NCBI RefSeq assembly: GCF_032930845.1
Contig: NZ_CP136758.1
Coordinates: 620,001-684,000, forward strand
Source of the DNA: Parvularcula sp. LCG005
GTDB taxonomy: Bacteria > Pseudomonadota > Alphaproteobacteria > Caulobacterales > Parvularculaceae
Direction of reading: 5' to 3'
Length of the DNA: 64,000 nucleotides
The translations under genes and the position numbers were made by a program. The notes under the pieces were generated by a model. It saw only the letters and a program-made list of their open reading frames with translations, had not been told where the DNA came from and did no database searches. Each line of letters opens with the position of its first letter. Positions within the stretch are counted from its first letter, which is position 1. This document shows, in pieces, positions 1 to 8,736 of the stretch.

Positions 1-1
1 G

Positions 2-1405
2 TTCAGTGGCGGGAAGATCAATGTGACCGAGGACAGGTCTGTCCTGCACGTCGCCCTGCGTGACGATGCCGCCGACAAATACATGGTCGATGGCGAAGAC
101 GTCATGCCGAAGATCCAGACCGTGCTGGCGCAGATGGAAGCGTTCTGCTCCAAAATTCATCAGGGCACACACACTGGTTTCACGGGCAAGCCGCTGGATA
201 CTGTCGTGAATATCGGCATTGGTGGATCCGATCTTGGTCCCGTCATGGTGACAGAAGCGCTCAAACCCTACGATATCGAAGGCCGCAGGACTTATTTCGT
301 GTCCAACGTTGACGGCACACATATGGCCGAGACGCTGAAGGTGATTGATCCGGCCACCACGTTGTTTGTGGTCGCGTCCAAGACGTTCACGACGCAGGAG
401 ACAATGACGAACGCCCAGACGGCCAAGGACTGGCTGCTGTCCCAGGGCGCATCGGAAGCCGACATTGCCAAACACTTCATTGCGCTGTCGACGAACGGGC
501 CTGCTGTCTCTGAATTCGGTATTGATACGGACAATATGTTCCAGTTCTGGGACTGGGTCGGCGGCCGCTACTCTCTGTGGTCTGCGATCGGCCTGCCAAT
601 CGCCCTGCAGGTCGGTTGGGACAATTATCGCAGTCTTCTCGACGGTGCCGCGGCCATGGACCGGCATTTCGAGACCGCACCGCTGACCGAGAACCTGCCG
701 CTGATACTGGCGCTGATCGGCGTTTGGCACCGGTCCTTCCTTGGCTTCACGACCAATGCCGTGCTGCCTTATGACCAGTATCTGCACCGTCTGGCCGCCT
801 ATCTTCAGCAGGCGGACATGGAATCAAACGGCAAGAGCGTGAACCTGTCCGGCGAGCGTGTGACCTACGCCACCGGCCCGATCCTGTTCGGCGAGCCGGG
901 GACGAACGGCCAGCACGCGTTCTATCAGCTGATCCATCAGGGAACGGATGTCGTGCCCTGCGACTTCATTGCACCGGCGCGCAGCCACAATCCGCTTGGT
1001 GACCATCATGAGAAGCTGCTGGCCAACTTCCTGGCCCAACCCGAGGCTTTGATGATGGGCAAGACTCTCGATGACGTGCGCGCGGATCTGGAAAAAGACG
1101 GCATGACGGTCGGGGCGATCAGTAAACTGGCCCCGCACAAGGTCTTTACGGGCAACCGTCCGACCGTCTCTATCCTGATGGAAGAACTGACGCCGCACAC
1201 GCTGGGGGCGCTTATCGCTCTCTATGAGCACCGCATTTTCTGTCAGTCCGTGATCTGGGACATCAACGCCTTCGATCAATGGGGCGTTGAGCTGGGCAAG
1301 GTGCTGGCCAAATCGATCCTGCCGGAACTCACGGGTCCATCGACGGGGCAGCATGACGGCTCGACGGCCGGTCTGATTGAGAAGATCAAGGAGTGGCGGC
1401 ACTAG
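2..1405 (+). CDS. pgi: Glucose-6-phosphate isomerase (5' end outside window)
   Basis: Interconverts glucose-6-phosphate and fructose-6-phosphate in the cytoplasm, in glycolysis and gluconeogenesis. The frame is already open at base 2 ([16 protein letters not shown]), which is the usual internal 'INxTEDRAVLH' stretch, so the N terminus lies upstream of the window and the GTG at 23 is not the start. Visible family marks are the [12 protein letters not shown] phosphate-binding segment, the [17 protein letters not shown] signature and ESNGKSV. The last residues ([10 protein letters not shown]) look like a natural C terminus. It converges on a minus-strand gene 20 bases downstream, with a hairpin over the stop codon. 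Identity is secure; only the start is missing. Confidence 0.97.
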   Translation, partial: FSGGKINVTEDRSVLHVALRDDAADKYMVDGEDVMPKIQTVLAQMEAFCSKIHQGTHTGFTGKPLDTVVNIGIGGSDLGPVMVTEALKPYDIEGRRTYFVSNVDGTHMAETLKVIDPATTLFVVASKTFTTQETMTNAQTAKDWLLSQGASEADIAKHFIALSTNGPAVSEFGIDTDNMFQFWDWVGGRYSLWSAIGLPIALQVGWDNYRSLLDGAAAMDRHFETAPLTENLPLILALIGVWHRSFLGFTTNAVLPYDQYLHRLAAYLQQADMESNGKSVNLSGERVTYATGPILFGEPGTNGQHAFYQLIHQGTDVVPCDFIAPARSHNPLGDHHEKLLANFLAQPEALMMGKTLDDVRADLEKDGMTVGAISKLAPHKVFTGNRPTVSILMEELTPHTLGALIALYEHRIFCQSVIWDINAFDQWGVELGKVLAKSILPELTGPSTGQHDGSTAGLIEKIKEWRH

Positions 1406-1414
1406 TCGCCACTC
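1391..1414. terminator. Hairpin between convergent pgi and GGDEF-like gene
   Basis: Perfect 8-bp inverted repeat GAGTGGCG / CGCCACTC with an 8-base loop, spanning the pgi stop codon and lying just past the end of the opposing gene. There is no T tract on either side, so it is terminator-like at best. Confidence 0.4.
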
Positions 1415-1425
1415 GGTCGGGGCGC

Positions 1426-1947
1426 TTAGAGGCTCTCCATCGTCAGGGCGAGGGTGATGGGCAGGCGGACGCCCTCATGCTCACACTGTGCCCCTTCGAT
1501 CTTGGCCTTCAGTCGCTGCATTTTATCGGTGGTGTCCTCCAACTGCGCGAAGGCCAGCAGGACGCCAAAGGTGCCGACGCCCATCCGGCCCACCTGATCT
1601 GTAAACCGCACATGGCCTGACAACAGCTGGGCGACATGGGTGAGGGCGGTCTCGGCCGCTTCCCCGCCATGGGTTGTCAGGATGTCGGGCAGGCTGGTCA
1701 GGGTGACACGCGCAAAACAGCCCGGACCATCGGCAACGCGCCGTTCCGTGCGGGCTTCGGTCAGGGCGCTGCGGAACGCCTGAGGACGCAGAACCGACAG
1801 GTCATTGTCCGTGCGGCTCTTGCGTTGCCAAGCGGCGAGCTCTCGCTTTGCCTCAGCCAGTTGCTGGCGAAGGTGATCAATTTCCGACAGGTATTTCTGG
1901 TTCGTGTCGCTTTTCAGCGACAGGGTCTTTCGTTCTGTGACGCTCAT
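1426..1947 (-). CDS. Degenerate GGDEF-domain protein with N-terminal coiled coil
   Basis: A 173-residue cytoplasmic protein. Residues 15-50 form a heptad-like, Glu/Lys/Arg/Gln-rich helix (YLSEIDHLRQQLAEAKRELA). Residues 55-170 resemble the diguanylate cyclase fold: 'RVTLTSLPDILTTHGGEAAETALTHVAQLL' corresponds to the I-site-proximal helix and strand, and 'GRMGVGTFGVLLAF' stands where active enzymes have RxGGDEFxxLL. The GG(D/E)EF signature is therefore lost and catalysis is not expected. It could be a c-di-GMP/GTP-binding or dimerisation module. It stands alone, convergent with pgi. The ATG has a GAGGGA ribosome site about 9 bases upstream. The fold call is inference from motif spacing. Confidence 0.6.
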   Translation of the reverse strand: MSVTERKTLSLKSDTNQKYLSEIDHLRQQLAEAKRELAAWQRKSRTDNDLSVLRPQAFRSALTEARTERRVADGPGCFARVTLTSLPDILTTHGGEAAETALTHVAQLLSGHVRFTDQVGRMGVGTFGVLLAFAQLEDTTDKMQRLKAKIEGAQCEHEGVRLPITLALTMESL

Positions 1948-2117
1948 CAGCCAAATTCCCTCTGCGGCATCCTTCTTCTCTCGGCCCTGCGAGTTTCTGC
2001 TTCATGGCCAGAGACGTTAAGAATTGAACGACCGCCGATGCCTTGGGAAAATGCCGGGCTGTATTTTTACGGCAAATACTGTAGGGGCCTCTTTTTTCCG
2101 GGTGACGAGGAGAGAAC

Positions 2118-2624
2118 ATGGCCTTGGGAACGCCGCCTGTTGCAATCATTATGGGATCCACATCTGACTGGCCGACGATGAAAGCGGCCGCTGATGTCCT
2201 TGATGCGTTGGGCGTAGAGCATGAAGATCTCATCGTGTCGGCTCACCGCACGCCGGCGCGCCTGACGGAGTTCGCCAATGGCGCCGCGGACAAGGGCTAC
2301 AAGGTCATCATTGCCGGGGCCGGCGGTGCTGCGCATCTGCCCGGCATGGTCGCCGCCATGACTCACCTCCCCGTGCTGGGGGTGCCGGTCATGAGCCGCG
2401 CCCTGTCGGGTTGGGACAGCCTTCTTTCAATTGTTCAGATGCCGGGCGGCGTGCCCGTGGGCACCCTGGCCATTGGTGAGGCCGGCGCCAAGAATGCCGG
2501 CCTGCTGGCAGCATCGATCCTGGGACTGAATGATGCCGCGCTCAGCGACAGGCTGGTGGACTGGCGGAAGAAACAGACCGACAGCGTCGTTGAGATGCCG
2601 CCGGTCCTGCCCATGGATCAGTAA
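2118..2624 (+). CDS. purE: N5-carboxyaminoimidazole ribonucleotide mutase
   Basis: Class I PurE of purine synthesis. It moves the carboxyl group of N5-CAIR, made by PurK, to C4 to give CAIR. The 168-residue protein has the class I marks: GSTSDWPTM near the N terminus, SAHRTP with the catalytic His, and the [16 protein letters not shown] and GVPVMS segments. Length is normal for the bacterial family. The start follows AGGAGAG at a good distance. Its stop codon overlaps the purK start (TAATG), so the two are translationally coupled, and the presence of purK confirms the two-step PurE-PurK route. Confidence 0.97.
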   Translation: MALGTPPVAIIMGSTSDWPTMKAAADVLDALGVEHEDLIVSAHRTPARLTEFANGAADKGYKVIIAGAGGAAHLPGMVAAMTHLPVLGVPVMSRALSGWDSLLSIVQMPGGVPVGTLAIGEAGAKNAGLLAASILGLNDAALSDRLVDWRKKQTDSVVEMPPVLPMDQ

Positions 2625-3706
2625 TGAGCCCGCTCGACCCAGGCGCGACAATCGGGATCGTCGGTACGGGCCAGCTGGGCCGGATGCTGGCCGTGGCTGC
2701 GGCGAAGCTCGGCTTTCGTGTTCACACATTCGGCCCGGAGGCTGATCCGCCCGCCGCCCGTGTCGCGGACGCCCATATCGCTGCGGCCTATGATGACGAA
2801 GCGTCGCTGAGAGCTTTCGCGGCGCAGGTTGATGCGGCGACCTACGAGTTTGAGAACATTCCCCCCGAAACCGTCCGTATCCTGCAGGATGCCGGCATTC
2901 CGGTGCGGCCCGGGGCGCGCATTCTGGCGGTCTGTCAGGACCGGATTGCGGAAAAAACCTTTCTGCGGGAGTGCGGGCTGACCACCGCACCATTTCATGC
3001 CGTCGATGATCTGGCCTCTCTGGAGGCGGCGGCCCGCAGCCTCGGTGGGCGCGGTATCCTCAAGACGCGGCGTTTCGGTTATGACGGGAAGGGGCAGGCG
3101 CGCATATCGGCGGAGACTGATCTTGCCGCCGCCTATGAGCATTGTGGCCAGTCGCCTTGTGTCCTTGAAGGGTTTGTCGATTTTGACTGTGAAGTATCAC
3201 AGGTCGCGGCCCGCGGCGTCGACGGCGACATGGCCTTCTATGACCTGCCGCGAAACGAGCATGCGGACGGCATTCTGCGCCGAAGCATCGTCCCCGCCGG
3301 TGTTGGCACTGACATTGAGGCACAGGCTCGAGATCTGACTGCGAAGGTGATGGAAGCGCTGGACTATGTCGGCGTTCTGGCGGTCGAATACTTTGTGCAC
3401 CCTGATGAGGGGCTCATCGCCAATGAAATCGCGCCGCGTGTCCACAATACCGGCCACTGGACTCACGAGGCCTGCATGGTGGGTCAGTTCGAACAGCACA
3501 TACGGGCGGTTGCCGCCTGGCCGCTCGGCAATCCGGCCCGGCACAGCAATGCCATCATGACCAACCTGATCGGCGCAGAGGCCAATGATTGGCTGCGCCT
3601 AACTGTGCAGGCGGATCTGTCGGTGACGCTGTACGGTAAGGCGGAGGCGCGGCCGGGGCGCAAGATGGGCCACACGGTTGCCTTGTCCGAACGTTCAGAC
3701 AGCTGA
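2624..3706 (+). CDS. purK: N5-carboxyaminoimidazole ribonucleotide synthase
   Basis: ATP-grasp enzyme that carboxylates AIR with ATP and bicarbonate to N5-CAIR, the substrate of PurE. The 360-residue protein opens with a nucleotide-binding GIVGTGQLGRML, has the ATP-grasp segment GGRGILKTRRFGYDGKGQ near residue 145, and ends its catalytic core with 'LIANEIAPRVHNTGHWT', typical of PurK. It overlaps purE by one base and is the last gene of the pair. The opposing gene and a strong hairpin follow immediately. Confidence 0.97.
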   Translation: MSPLDPGATIGIVGTGQLGRMLAVAAAKLGFRVHTFGPEADPPAARVADAHIAAAYDDEASLRAFAAQVDAATYEFENIPPETVRILQDAGIPVRPGARILAVCQDRIAEKTFLRECGLTTAPFHAVDDLASLEAAARSLGGRGILKTRRFGYDGKGQARISAETDLAAAYEHCGQSPCVLEGFVDFDCEVSQVAARGVDGDMAFYDLPRNEHADGILRRSIVPAGVGTDIEAQARDLTAKVMEALDYVGVLAVEYFVHPDEGLIANEIAPRVHNTGHWTHEACMVGQFEQHIRAVAAWPLGNPARHSNAIMTNLIGAEANDWLRLTVQADLSVTLYGKAEARPGRKMGHTVALSERSDS

Positions 3707-3711
3707 CGAGC

Positions 3712-3741
3712 AAAAAAAACGCCCCTCGAAGGAGGGGCGTT
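3712..3741 (-). terminator. Intrinsic terminator of the exported-protein gene, shared with convergent purK
   Basis: Perfect 10-bp stem AACGCCCCTC / GAGGGGCGTT (3718-3727 and 3732-3741) with a GAAG tetraloop. A run of eight A on its left is a U tract for minus-strand transcripts. It is therefore a canonical rho-independent terminator for the gene ending at 3762, and probably blocks purK read-through too. Confidence 0.85.
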
Positions 3742-3761
3742 CTGACAACGATGGATCTGGC

Positions 3762-4313
3762 TTAGTTGAATGCCTTTTCCATGTCCTTGAGGTGCGGGCG
3801 AACCAGAGCTTTTTCTTCTTCTGATACATTGGCCGTCGCTTCGAACAGCTTCAACGCCATTTCGATCTGCGGCTTCATCTGTGGCGGGATCATCTGCATC
3901 ATTTCCGGTGTCATCTGCGCCATTTCATCCCGGTCGGATTGGGAAATGTTCAGCGCCATGAACACCATGGAAATATCGTCAGCCTTGGTGGCGAAGCTGT
4001 CGAGGGATGAGAAGCCACTGCTTTTCACCGCGGCGGCAACGTCATTGTGGAAGGCCTGATTGCCCTTTGTCAGTTCAAGGATACGCTCAAAGACCTGGAA
4101 ATTGCCGTCCTTGTCGATCATCGTCGCCATGGCGTCTGGGCCACTGAACTGATTTTCAAGATCAAGGTCGGGATATTTGTCACCGACCGCTTCCAGCTTC
4201 TGAACAGCGTCAATGAAGTTGACGACGTCTTTCTCGGTGAAGGAGGGGGCGGCAAAAGCCATGGAACTCAGCGCAGCGAAAAGGGCTGCACAGATTGGTG
4301 TCACGAAACGCAT
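3762..4313 (-). CDS. Exported protein of unknown function
   Basis: A 183-residue protein with a clear Sec signal peptide (RFVTPICAALFAALSSMAFA, cleaved before APSFTE). The mature part is acidic and alpha-helical, with no cysteines. It contains a Met/Pro/Gln-rich stretch (MAQMTPEMMQMIPPQMKPQ) around residue 140. I do not recognise a family with certainty. The start has an AGGAGAG ribosome site. It is followed by a strong terminator and lies 80 bases downstream of the TonB-like gene on the same strand, so the envelope genes 3762-5359 may be co-expressed. Location is expected to be periplasmic. Confidence 0.75.
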   Translation of the reverse strand: MRFVTPICAALFAALSSMAFAAPSFTEKDVVNFIDAVQKLEAVGDKYPDLDLENQFSGPDAMATMIDKDGNFQVFERILELTKGNQAFHNDVAAAVKSSGFSSLDSFATKADDISMVFMALNISQSDRDEMAQMTPEMMQMIPPQMKPQIEMALKLFEATANVSEEEKALVRPHLKDMEKAFN

Positions 4314-4394
4314 TCTTTCTCTCCTGTCTGTCTGGGTGGAGCCTTGTTAGCCGCGCCGCGGACATTTCTGCAATGGCCGCGACGCGTGGGGTCG

Positions 4395-4976
4395 TTATGG
4401 ATTTTCCAGATCGTAGACGAGGGTCTGGGTAAGGTCCGACGCCTGCAGGCCCGACGTTGCGCCGGTGGACGGGCGATATTTCCAACCCTCAATCGTCTGC
4501 CGGGCGTTTCGCTCAAAACACCGGTCCGTGGCCGAGATGACCCGGACATTCGTGACCGCGCCGCCATTGGTGACGTCATACTGGACGACGACACGGCCGG
4601 ACAGGTTCCGCGCGGCGCAACTTTGCGGATAGCTGGGCGGGATGCGGATCAGCGGTTGCAGGCCGGTCAGGCTGACGGGGCCGATTTCTGTGATCGTCGT
4701 GGGGACGGCGGGCGGAGCAATGGTCGGGCCGGTCGGGTCTGTCTCCCTGGTGCGCGTCGTGGTCACGACTGGTGGCGGCGGCGGAAACTCGACAATGCGC
4801 TGAACCGGTCGTGCCGGCGGTGTGTCGACGATCTGTCGACCGATCGTCAGGACAGGCCGCTCGACGGGGTCCGCCATCTGCATTTCCTGCCTGATCAGGC
4901 CGAACATCACCAGAAACAGTACAACGGTCACGACCATCGCGATCGGTGAGCCGGCAAAAAACCTAAGCGTTCCCAT
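4395..4976 (-). CDS. TonB-like energy-transducing protein
   Basis: A 193-residue inner-membrane-anchored periplasmic protein. One N-terminal transmembrane helix (residues 10-28, SPIAMVVTVVLFLVMFGLI) is followed by a Pro/Thr-rich linker (FPPPPPVVTTTRT), then a C-terminal TonB domain with 'RIPPSYPQSCAARNLSGRVVVQYDV' and the closing 'IEGWKYRP'. Such proteins couple proton motive force to outer-membrane receptors through ExbB-ExbD. None of those partners is encoded in the window. The domain contains a Cys pair (CAAR, CFERN). AGAGGG precedes the start. The TonB fold call is good; the receptor served is unknown. Confidence 0.75.
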   Translation of the reverse strand: MGTLRFFAGSPIAMVVTVVLFLVMFGLIRQEMQMADPVERPVLTIGRQIVDTPPARPVQRIVEFPPPPPVVTTTRTRETDPTGPTIAPPAVPTTITEIGPVSLTGLQPLIRIPPSYPQSCAARNLSGRVVVQYDVTNGGAVTNVRVISATDRCFERNARQTIEGWKYRPSTGATSGLQASDLTQTLVYDLENP

Positions 4977-5062
4977 GGGTTAACCCTCTTTTCTGTTGTC
5001 AGAAAGAAAGGCTAATCCGCGTTCGTTGAGACGAGAAGAAGATTTAGCAGTTGAACTGCCTG

Positions 5063-5359
5063 CTAGAACGAGCCTTGCTCGCCAAGGTCCCCCGGGCGGG
5101 CATTGATGTCCTGTGTCCGGCCTGAACACTGGCTGAACCCGGCGCGCCAGCCGGTGCGGTAGGACGAATCATTGTCGAAAAGAGCCTCGTCGCGGTACTG
5201 TTTCTGGGAAAAGCTCGTCTGCTGTGCCTCGGCCGTCCGGCAACCGTCGGAGAAGCCCGAAGGATAATAAGGACCTTCGACATCGGCTTCAGTGGCACAG
5301 CCCGAAAGGGCGGCGGCGGCCAGAACAGACAGGGCACACAGCCCGGCAATACGCGACAT
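5063..5359 (-). CDS. Small predicted lipoprotein
   Basis: A 98-residue protein with a lipoprotein signal (RIAGLCALSVLAAAALSGC). The lipobox LSGC predicts lipidation at Cys20, and the next residue is Ala, not Asp, which favours transfer to the outer membrane. The mature chain is hydrophilic with repeated aromatic/Gly motifs (PYYPSGFSDGC, SSYRTGWRAGFSQC) and a Cys pair. The start has AAAGGA 7 bases upstream. Function is unknown. It may share a transcript with the TonB-like gene downstream. Confidence 0.75.
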   Translation of the reverse strand: MSRIAGLCALSVLAAAALSGCATEADVEGPYYPSGFSDGCRTAEAQQTSFSQKQYRDEALFDNDSSYRTGWRAGFSQCSGRTQDINARPGDLGEQGSF

Positions 5360-5456
5360 GACAGGTCCTTTGAAGGTCTTGATCTCTCCTAACGTTTCAG
5401 CGCCGGGAGGGCCAGTGGAAACGTCCCGTTAAATGTGCTGCTGTAGGGATTGCGCT

Positions 5457-6623
5457 GTGAACAGCAGCGCCGCCCATTCCTTTGATCAAGCCGACCCGGA
5501 CGCCCCGCACATCCCGGCGGGGGTCGATCCTGCGGAACTGGCCGTCACCAGCCAGCGGGCCGAGCTGGCGCGGCGTCTCCTTGATATTCTCGCTCTGCCG
5601 GCCGGGCAGGTGAACGAAAATGAGCGGGCCTTCACCGGCGACATGCTCAATGAGCTTCTGGATTTCGTGCCTGACGTGCTCAAGATCGAAGTGGCCCAAC
5701 GGCTCAGCTCTGTCCTGACGCCGCCCATCGCCCTTCTTCGCAGGTTGATCCTCGAACATATTGATGTTGCTGGATTTCTTCTGCGTGAGCTCAAGGATAT
5801 CCCGGACTGTCTGCTCGTTGAGGCCGCGCGGGTAGGCCCTGCGCATCGCGATATCATCGTGCGTCGGCTGAAAATCACCGACATGGTCGCAGAGGCCCTG
5901 TTGGAAGCGGAAGACGTGCCAATTTCCCAGATGGTCTTGGCACGCAGCGAGGTCACGCTGGCCGAAACCCGGATTGACCGCCTCCTGCAGATGTCCATCG
6001 ACTATCCTAGCCTGCGTGAGCCGCTTCTGCATCGCCTGGAACTGCAGCCCCGCCACGGCTTCACGATGTTCTGGTGGGTGAATGCTGTCGAGCGGCGCAA
6101 GATCTTCAGCCGCTTCGCCATTGATCGCGGCATTATCCAGAACTCGCTGAAGCAACTTTTTATCGAGGTCTTCCCGGACCCTGACCCTGACCTCGTGGTC
6201 AAGCGGGTGCTGACCCTGTGCGACCGGCGGCACCGGCCGCGCGGCAGCAACGGCGAAGCGGTGGCGATGGACATGGTCATCAAGATGCTGACCGCGGCCC
6301 GCGCCAATCCGACGCCAGAACGCTGTGCCGCCACGGGCCTTCTAGCCGGGGTGTCACCGGACACGGCTACGCGGGTCCTGTATGATCGGGGCGGTGAGCC
6401 TTTCGCGATCCTGTGCAAGAGCATTGGCATTTCGCGAAGCGCCTTTGCTGATGTCATGGTCAAGTCGCGCCTGATGCGGAAGGATGATGCGGCCGGGCCT
6501 GCCTTTGACGAGGAGAAGGCGGAGCACCTGATGGCCTCGTTCGATATGATCGCCCGGGACTATGCCCGCACGGTCCTGCGGTACTGGGACTGGCGCCGGG
6601 AAACCTATTCCAGCGCCCACTGA
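5457..6623 (+). CDS. DUF2336 family protein
   Basis: A 388-residue helical-repeat protein of the alphaproteobacterial DUF2336 group. It has HEAT-like repeats through residues 20-180 (e.g. ISQMVLARSEVTLAETRID) and ends in a conserved Tyr/Trp-rich helix (ARTVLRYWDWR). No catalytic motif is visible. I place the start at GTG 5457 because AGGGA lies 7 bases upstream; an in-frame ATG at 5433 would add a Cys-rich MCCCRDC leader without a ribosome site. A second DUF2336 gene lies at 28298-29272. Some members of this family occur near two-component genes, which suggests signalling, but the role is not established. Confidence 0.75.
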   Translation: MNSSAAHSFDQADPDAPHIPAGVDPAELAVTSQRAELARRLLDILALPAGQVNENERAFTGDMLNELLDFVPDVLKIEVAQRLSSVLTPPIALLRRLILEHIDVAGFLLRELKDIPDCLLVEAARVGPAHRDIIVRRLKITDMVAEALLEAEDVPISQMVLARSEVTLAETRIDRLLQMSIDYPSLREPLLHRLELQPRHGFTMFWWVNAVERRKIFSRFAIDRGIIQNSLKQLFIEVFPDPDPDLVVKRVLTLCDRRHRPRGSNGEAVAMDMVIKMLTAARANPTPERCAATGLLAGVSPDTATRVLYDRGGEPFAILCKSIGISRSAFADVMVKSRLMRKDDAAGPAFDEEKAEHLMASFDMIARDYARTVLRYWDWRRETYSSAH

Positions 6624-6838
6624 CCCGCGGCGACCGCCCCTAAACGCCTCAAATCACCGAAAAACTTATCCCCGCCTGCGGCAAAGTGCCAAGATGGTGT
6701 TGCAATCGTGCGCGAAAATGCGATTTTGCGGTCGCTGTGAAGGACTGATCCTTCTGGCTCTTTGATTGTTCGATGCGTATCGCGGCCTCCGGGCCGCTGC
6801 CCGCATCATCACGGTCTGCAAGGACAAAGGTGGGATCA

Positions 6839-7351
6839 GTGACCCGCAATTTCGGGCGACAAGTCATTCTGGCCATCGTGCTGATGGTGCTCTGGCTTCT
6901 CTTATCAGGTTATTTCGATAATCCGCTGCTCGTGGGTTTTGGCATTGCCAGCGTTCTGTTCACAGTTTGGATGTCCCAGCGCGCCGGTATTCTGGACAGC
7001 GAAGGCGTGCCGACGAACGTCTTTCCCGGCGTTCTTACCTACATGTTCTGGCTGACGGTGGAGATCGGCAAGGCCAACATCGCTGTCGCTGTTGAGGCGT
7101 TGCGGCCCACCCTGAAGCTGTCGCCCCGCATGATCCGCGTGCCTGCGATACAGGCGAGCGATCTGGGCAAGACGATTTTCGCCAATTCCGTGACCCTGAC
7201 CCCCGGTACCGTGACGGTTGATGTGGATCATCGTGGCCTTGTCATTCATGCCCTGACCGAGGCACTGGCCGACGAGGCGGCGATTGCCGAGATGGGCCAC
7301 AAGGTCGCCCGGTTCGACAGCGCCACCCCGACCCCGGGAGATGCCTCATGA
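6839..7351 (+). CDS. mrpE: Na+/H+ antiporter subunit E (MrpE/MnhE)
   Basis: First gene of the Mrp-type antiporter operon. The 170-residue membrane subunit has two N-terminal transmembrane helices (VILAIVLMVLWLLLSGYF; LLVGFGIASVLFTVWMS), a third around 'VLTYMFWLTVEIGKANIAVAV', and a cytoplasmic C-terminal half with the family motif 'FANSVTLTPGTVTVDVD'. The GTG at 6839 is preferred (AAAGG 8 bases upstream, and family homology starts here) over an ATG at 6773 that would add 22 residues. Its stop overlaps the mrpF start. Mrp complexes exchange Na+ or K+ for H+ across the inner membrane; ion specificity cannot be read here. Confidence 0.92.
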   Translation: MTRNFGRQVILAIVLMVLWLLLSGYFDNPLLVGFGIASVLFTVWMSQRAGILDSEGVPTNVFPGVLTYMFWLTVEIGKANIAVAVEALRPTLKLSPRMIRVPAIQASDLGKTIFANSVTLTPGTVTVDVDHRGLVIHALTEALADEAAIAEMGHKVARFDSATPTPGDAS

Positions 7352-7674
7352 TGTTTGCTGTTGCGACGGGCGCTATCGTGATTGCGATGGCCCTTGTGCT
7401 GTTCCGCGCCATTGTCGGTCCTACGCTTTACGATCGCGTGTTGGCGGTCAACAGCTTCGGGACCAAGACTGTCTTGCTGCTCGGGGTAATGGGCTATCTG
7501 ATGGGGCGCCCGGACTTCCTCGACATCGCGCTGCTCTACGCCCTCATCAACTTTGTGGGCACCATCGCGATCTTGAAATTCTTCCGCTACGAGGCGCTGT
7601 CGCCAGCGATGTCGGGCACCATGGTGGCGGCTCCCCAGGATTTTGAAGAAGAAGAGGACGATGCCCGTGCTTGA
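7348..7674 (+). CDS. mrpF: Na+/H+ antiporter subunit F (MrpF/MnhF)
   Basis: A 108-residue subunit with three transmembrane helices and the family core 'GPTLYDRVLAVNSFGTKTVLLLGVMGYLMGRPDFLDIALLYALINFVGT'. The start at ATG 7348 overlaps the mrpE stop and has GGGAG 7 bases upstream. The C terminus is a very acidic tail (DFEEEEDDARA), longer than in Bacillus MrpF. The mrpG start lies inside this tail, in another frame. Confidence 0.93.
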   Translation: MMFAVATGAIVIAMALVLFRAIVGPTLYDRVLAVNSFGTKTVLLLGVMGYLMGRPDFLDIALLYALINFVGTIAILKFFRYEALSPAMSGTMVAAPQDFEEEEDDARA

Positions 7675-8035
7675 GACCGTGCTCGACATCCTGTCCTGGA
7701 TCCTGTTTCTCCTTGGCGGCTTTTTCATCCTGACCGGCGCCATCGGCGTGATCCGGTTCCCTGATTTCTATACGCGTCTGCACGCTGCCGGTGTGACCGA
7801 TACGCTGGGCGCTGATCTTATTCTCCTCGCCATGGTGTTCCAGTCCGATAACTGGATCACGATCGTGAAGCTCTTCATCATCTTTGTCTTCCTGCTGCTG
7901 ACCAGTCCGGTCTCAACGCACGCCGTGGCGCATGCCGCCTGGGCCAAGGGCCTGAATCCGCGCACGGGCAAGGACCTTCACTATCCTGAAGACGACGAGG
8001 ATGTGATTCATCCGCCTAAAGAGGTGAAGCCATGA
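7661..8035 (+). CDS. mrpG: Na+/H+ antiporter subunit G (MrpG/MnhG)
   Basis: A 124-residue subunit with three transmembrane helices and the MrpG hallmark 'GAIGVIRFPDFYTRLHAAGVTDTLG'. The start at ATG 7661 (MPVLETVLDIL) is chosen because GAAGAGG precedes it; the upstream in-frame ATG at 7643 would only add MKKKRT inside mrpF. It overlaps mrpF by 14 bases. The C terminus is acidic (YPEDDEDV). In Mrp complexes E, F and G are small structural subunits packed beside the A/B/C module. Confidence 0.93.
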   Translation: MPVLETVLDILSWILFLLGGFFILTGAIGVIRFPDFYTRLHAAGVTDTLGADLILLAMVFQSDNWITIVKLFIIFVFLLLTSPVSTHAVAHAAWAKGLNPRTGKDLHYPEDDEDVIHPPKEVKP

Positions 8036-8736
8036 ACGCCGAACCGCTTGCGCTGGTGTCGACCTTTGAGACACCGCTGTCGCCGACTGTCCTTCTGGAC
8101 GTGGCCATCCTGTCTCTGCTCGTCGTCTGCGCCGTGGCCATGATTAACATGCGTCGCCTGTTCGGAGTCGCCATGCTGTCTGGCGTCTACAGTTTCCTCT
8201 CGGCCCTGTTCTTTGTGGCGATGGATGCGGTCGATGTGGCGTTCACCGAAGCGGCCGTGGGGGCAGGGGTCTCCACCGTTCTCGTCCTGTCGGGCATGGC
8301 GCTGGCCTCCCGGCGAGAGAAGCCGGTGTCCAAACAGCGCATCTATATGCCGCTCGTCATCGTCACCATTGTGGGCGCCGCGCTGATCTACGCCACAATC
8401 GACATGCCGGCGCTGGGCGACCCGAACAGCCCGGTGAATTCGCATGTGGGCATGGCCTACGTCGCCACGTCGCCGCAGGACATCACGGTCCCGAATATCG
8501 TCACCGGCGTGCTGGCCAGCTATCGCGGCTATGACACGTTTGGTGAAACGGTGGTGGTTTTCACCGCCGGGATTGCCTGTCTTCTTCTGCTGGGATGGGG
8601 ATCGATGCGCGGGGGACGGAATGTCTCCGACCCTGAAGAGCGTCAGGCGCTGGGTGCACCCACGCCGGCCGACGAAGCGATGGCGCGGGAGAACGAGGCG
8701 GCGGAAATCCGCAATCGCGAGGGGGAGCCAAGCTGA
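8032..8736 (+). CDS. MbhD/MbhE-like antiporter subunit (DUF4040; equivalent to the MrpA C-terminal part)
   Basis: A 234-residue membrane protein matching the region that in Gram-positive MrpA sits at the C-terminal end. An MbhD/DUF4040 core with three helices and the motif 'VAMDAVDVAFTEAAVGAGVSTVLVLSGMAL' (NuoJ-like) occupies residues 20-95. An MbhE-like part then has one helix around 104-124 and 'TVPNIVTGVLASYRGYDTFGETVVVFTAGIACLLLL'. The two MrpA halves are therefore on separate genes in this organism. The tail after residue 190 is charged. It overlaps mrpG and mrpB by four bases and one base. Confidence 0.88.
   Translation: MNAEPLALVSTFETPLSPTVLLDVAILSLLVVCAVAMINMRRLFGVAMLSGVYSFLSALFFVAMDAVDVAFTEAAVGAGVSTVLVLSGMALASRREKPVSKQRIYMPLVIVTIVGAALIYATIDMPALGDPNSPVNSHVGMAYVATSPQDITVPNIVTGVLASYRGYDTFGETVVVFTAGIACLLLLGWGSMRGGRNVSDPEERQALGAPTPADEAMARENEAAEIRNREGEPS

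Noticed and set aside
6654-6760. Small regulatory RNA or gene in the gap before the antiporter operon
   Set aside because: No frame with a ribosome site and no strong hairpin with T tract; only an AACTTATCCCC element and short AAAAT/ATTTT symmetry.
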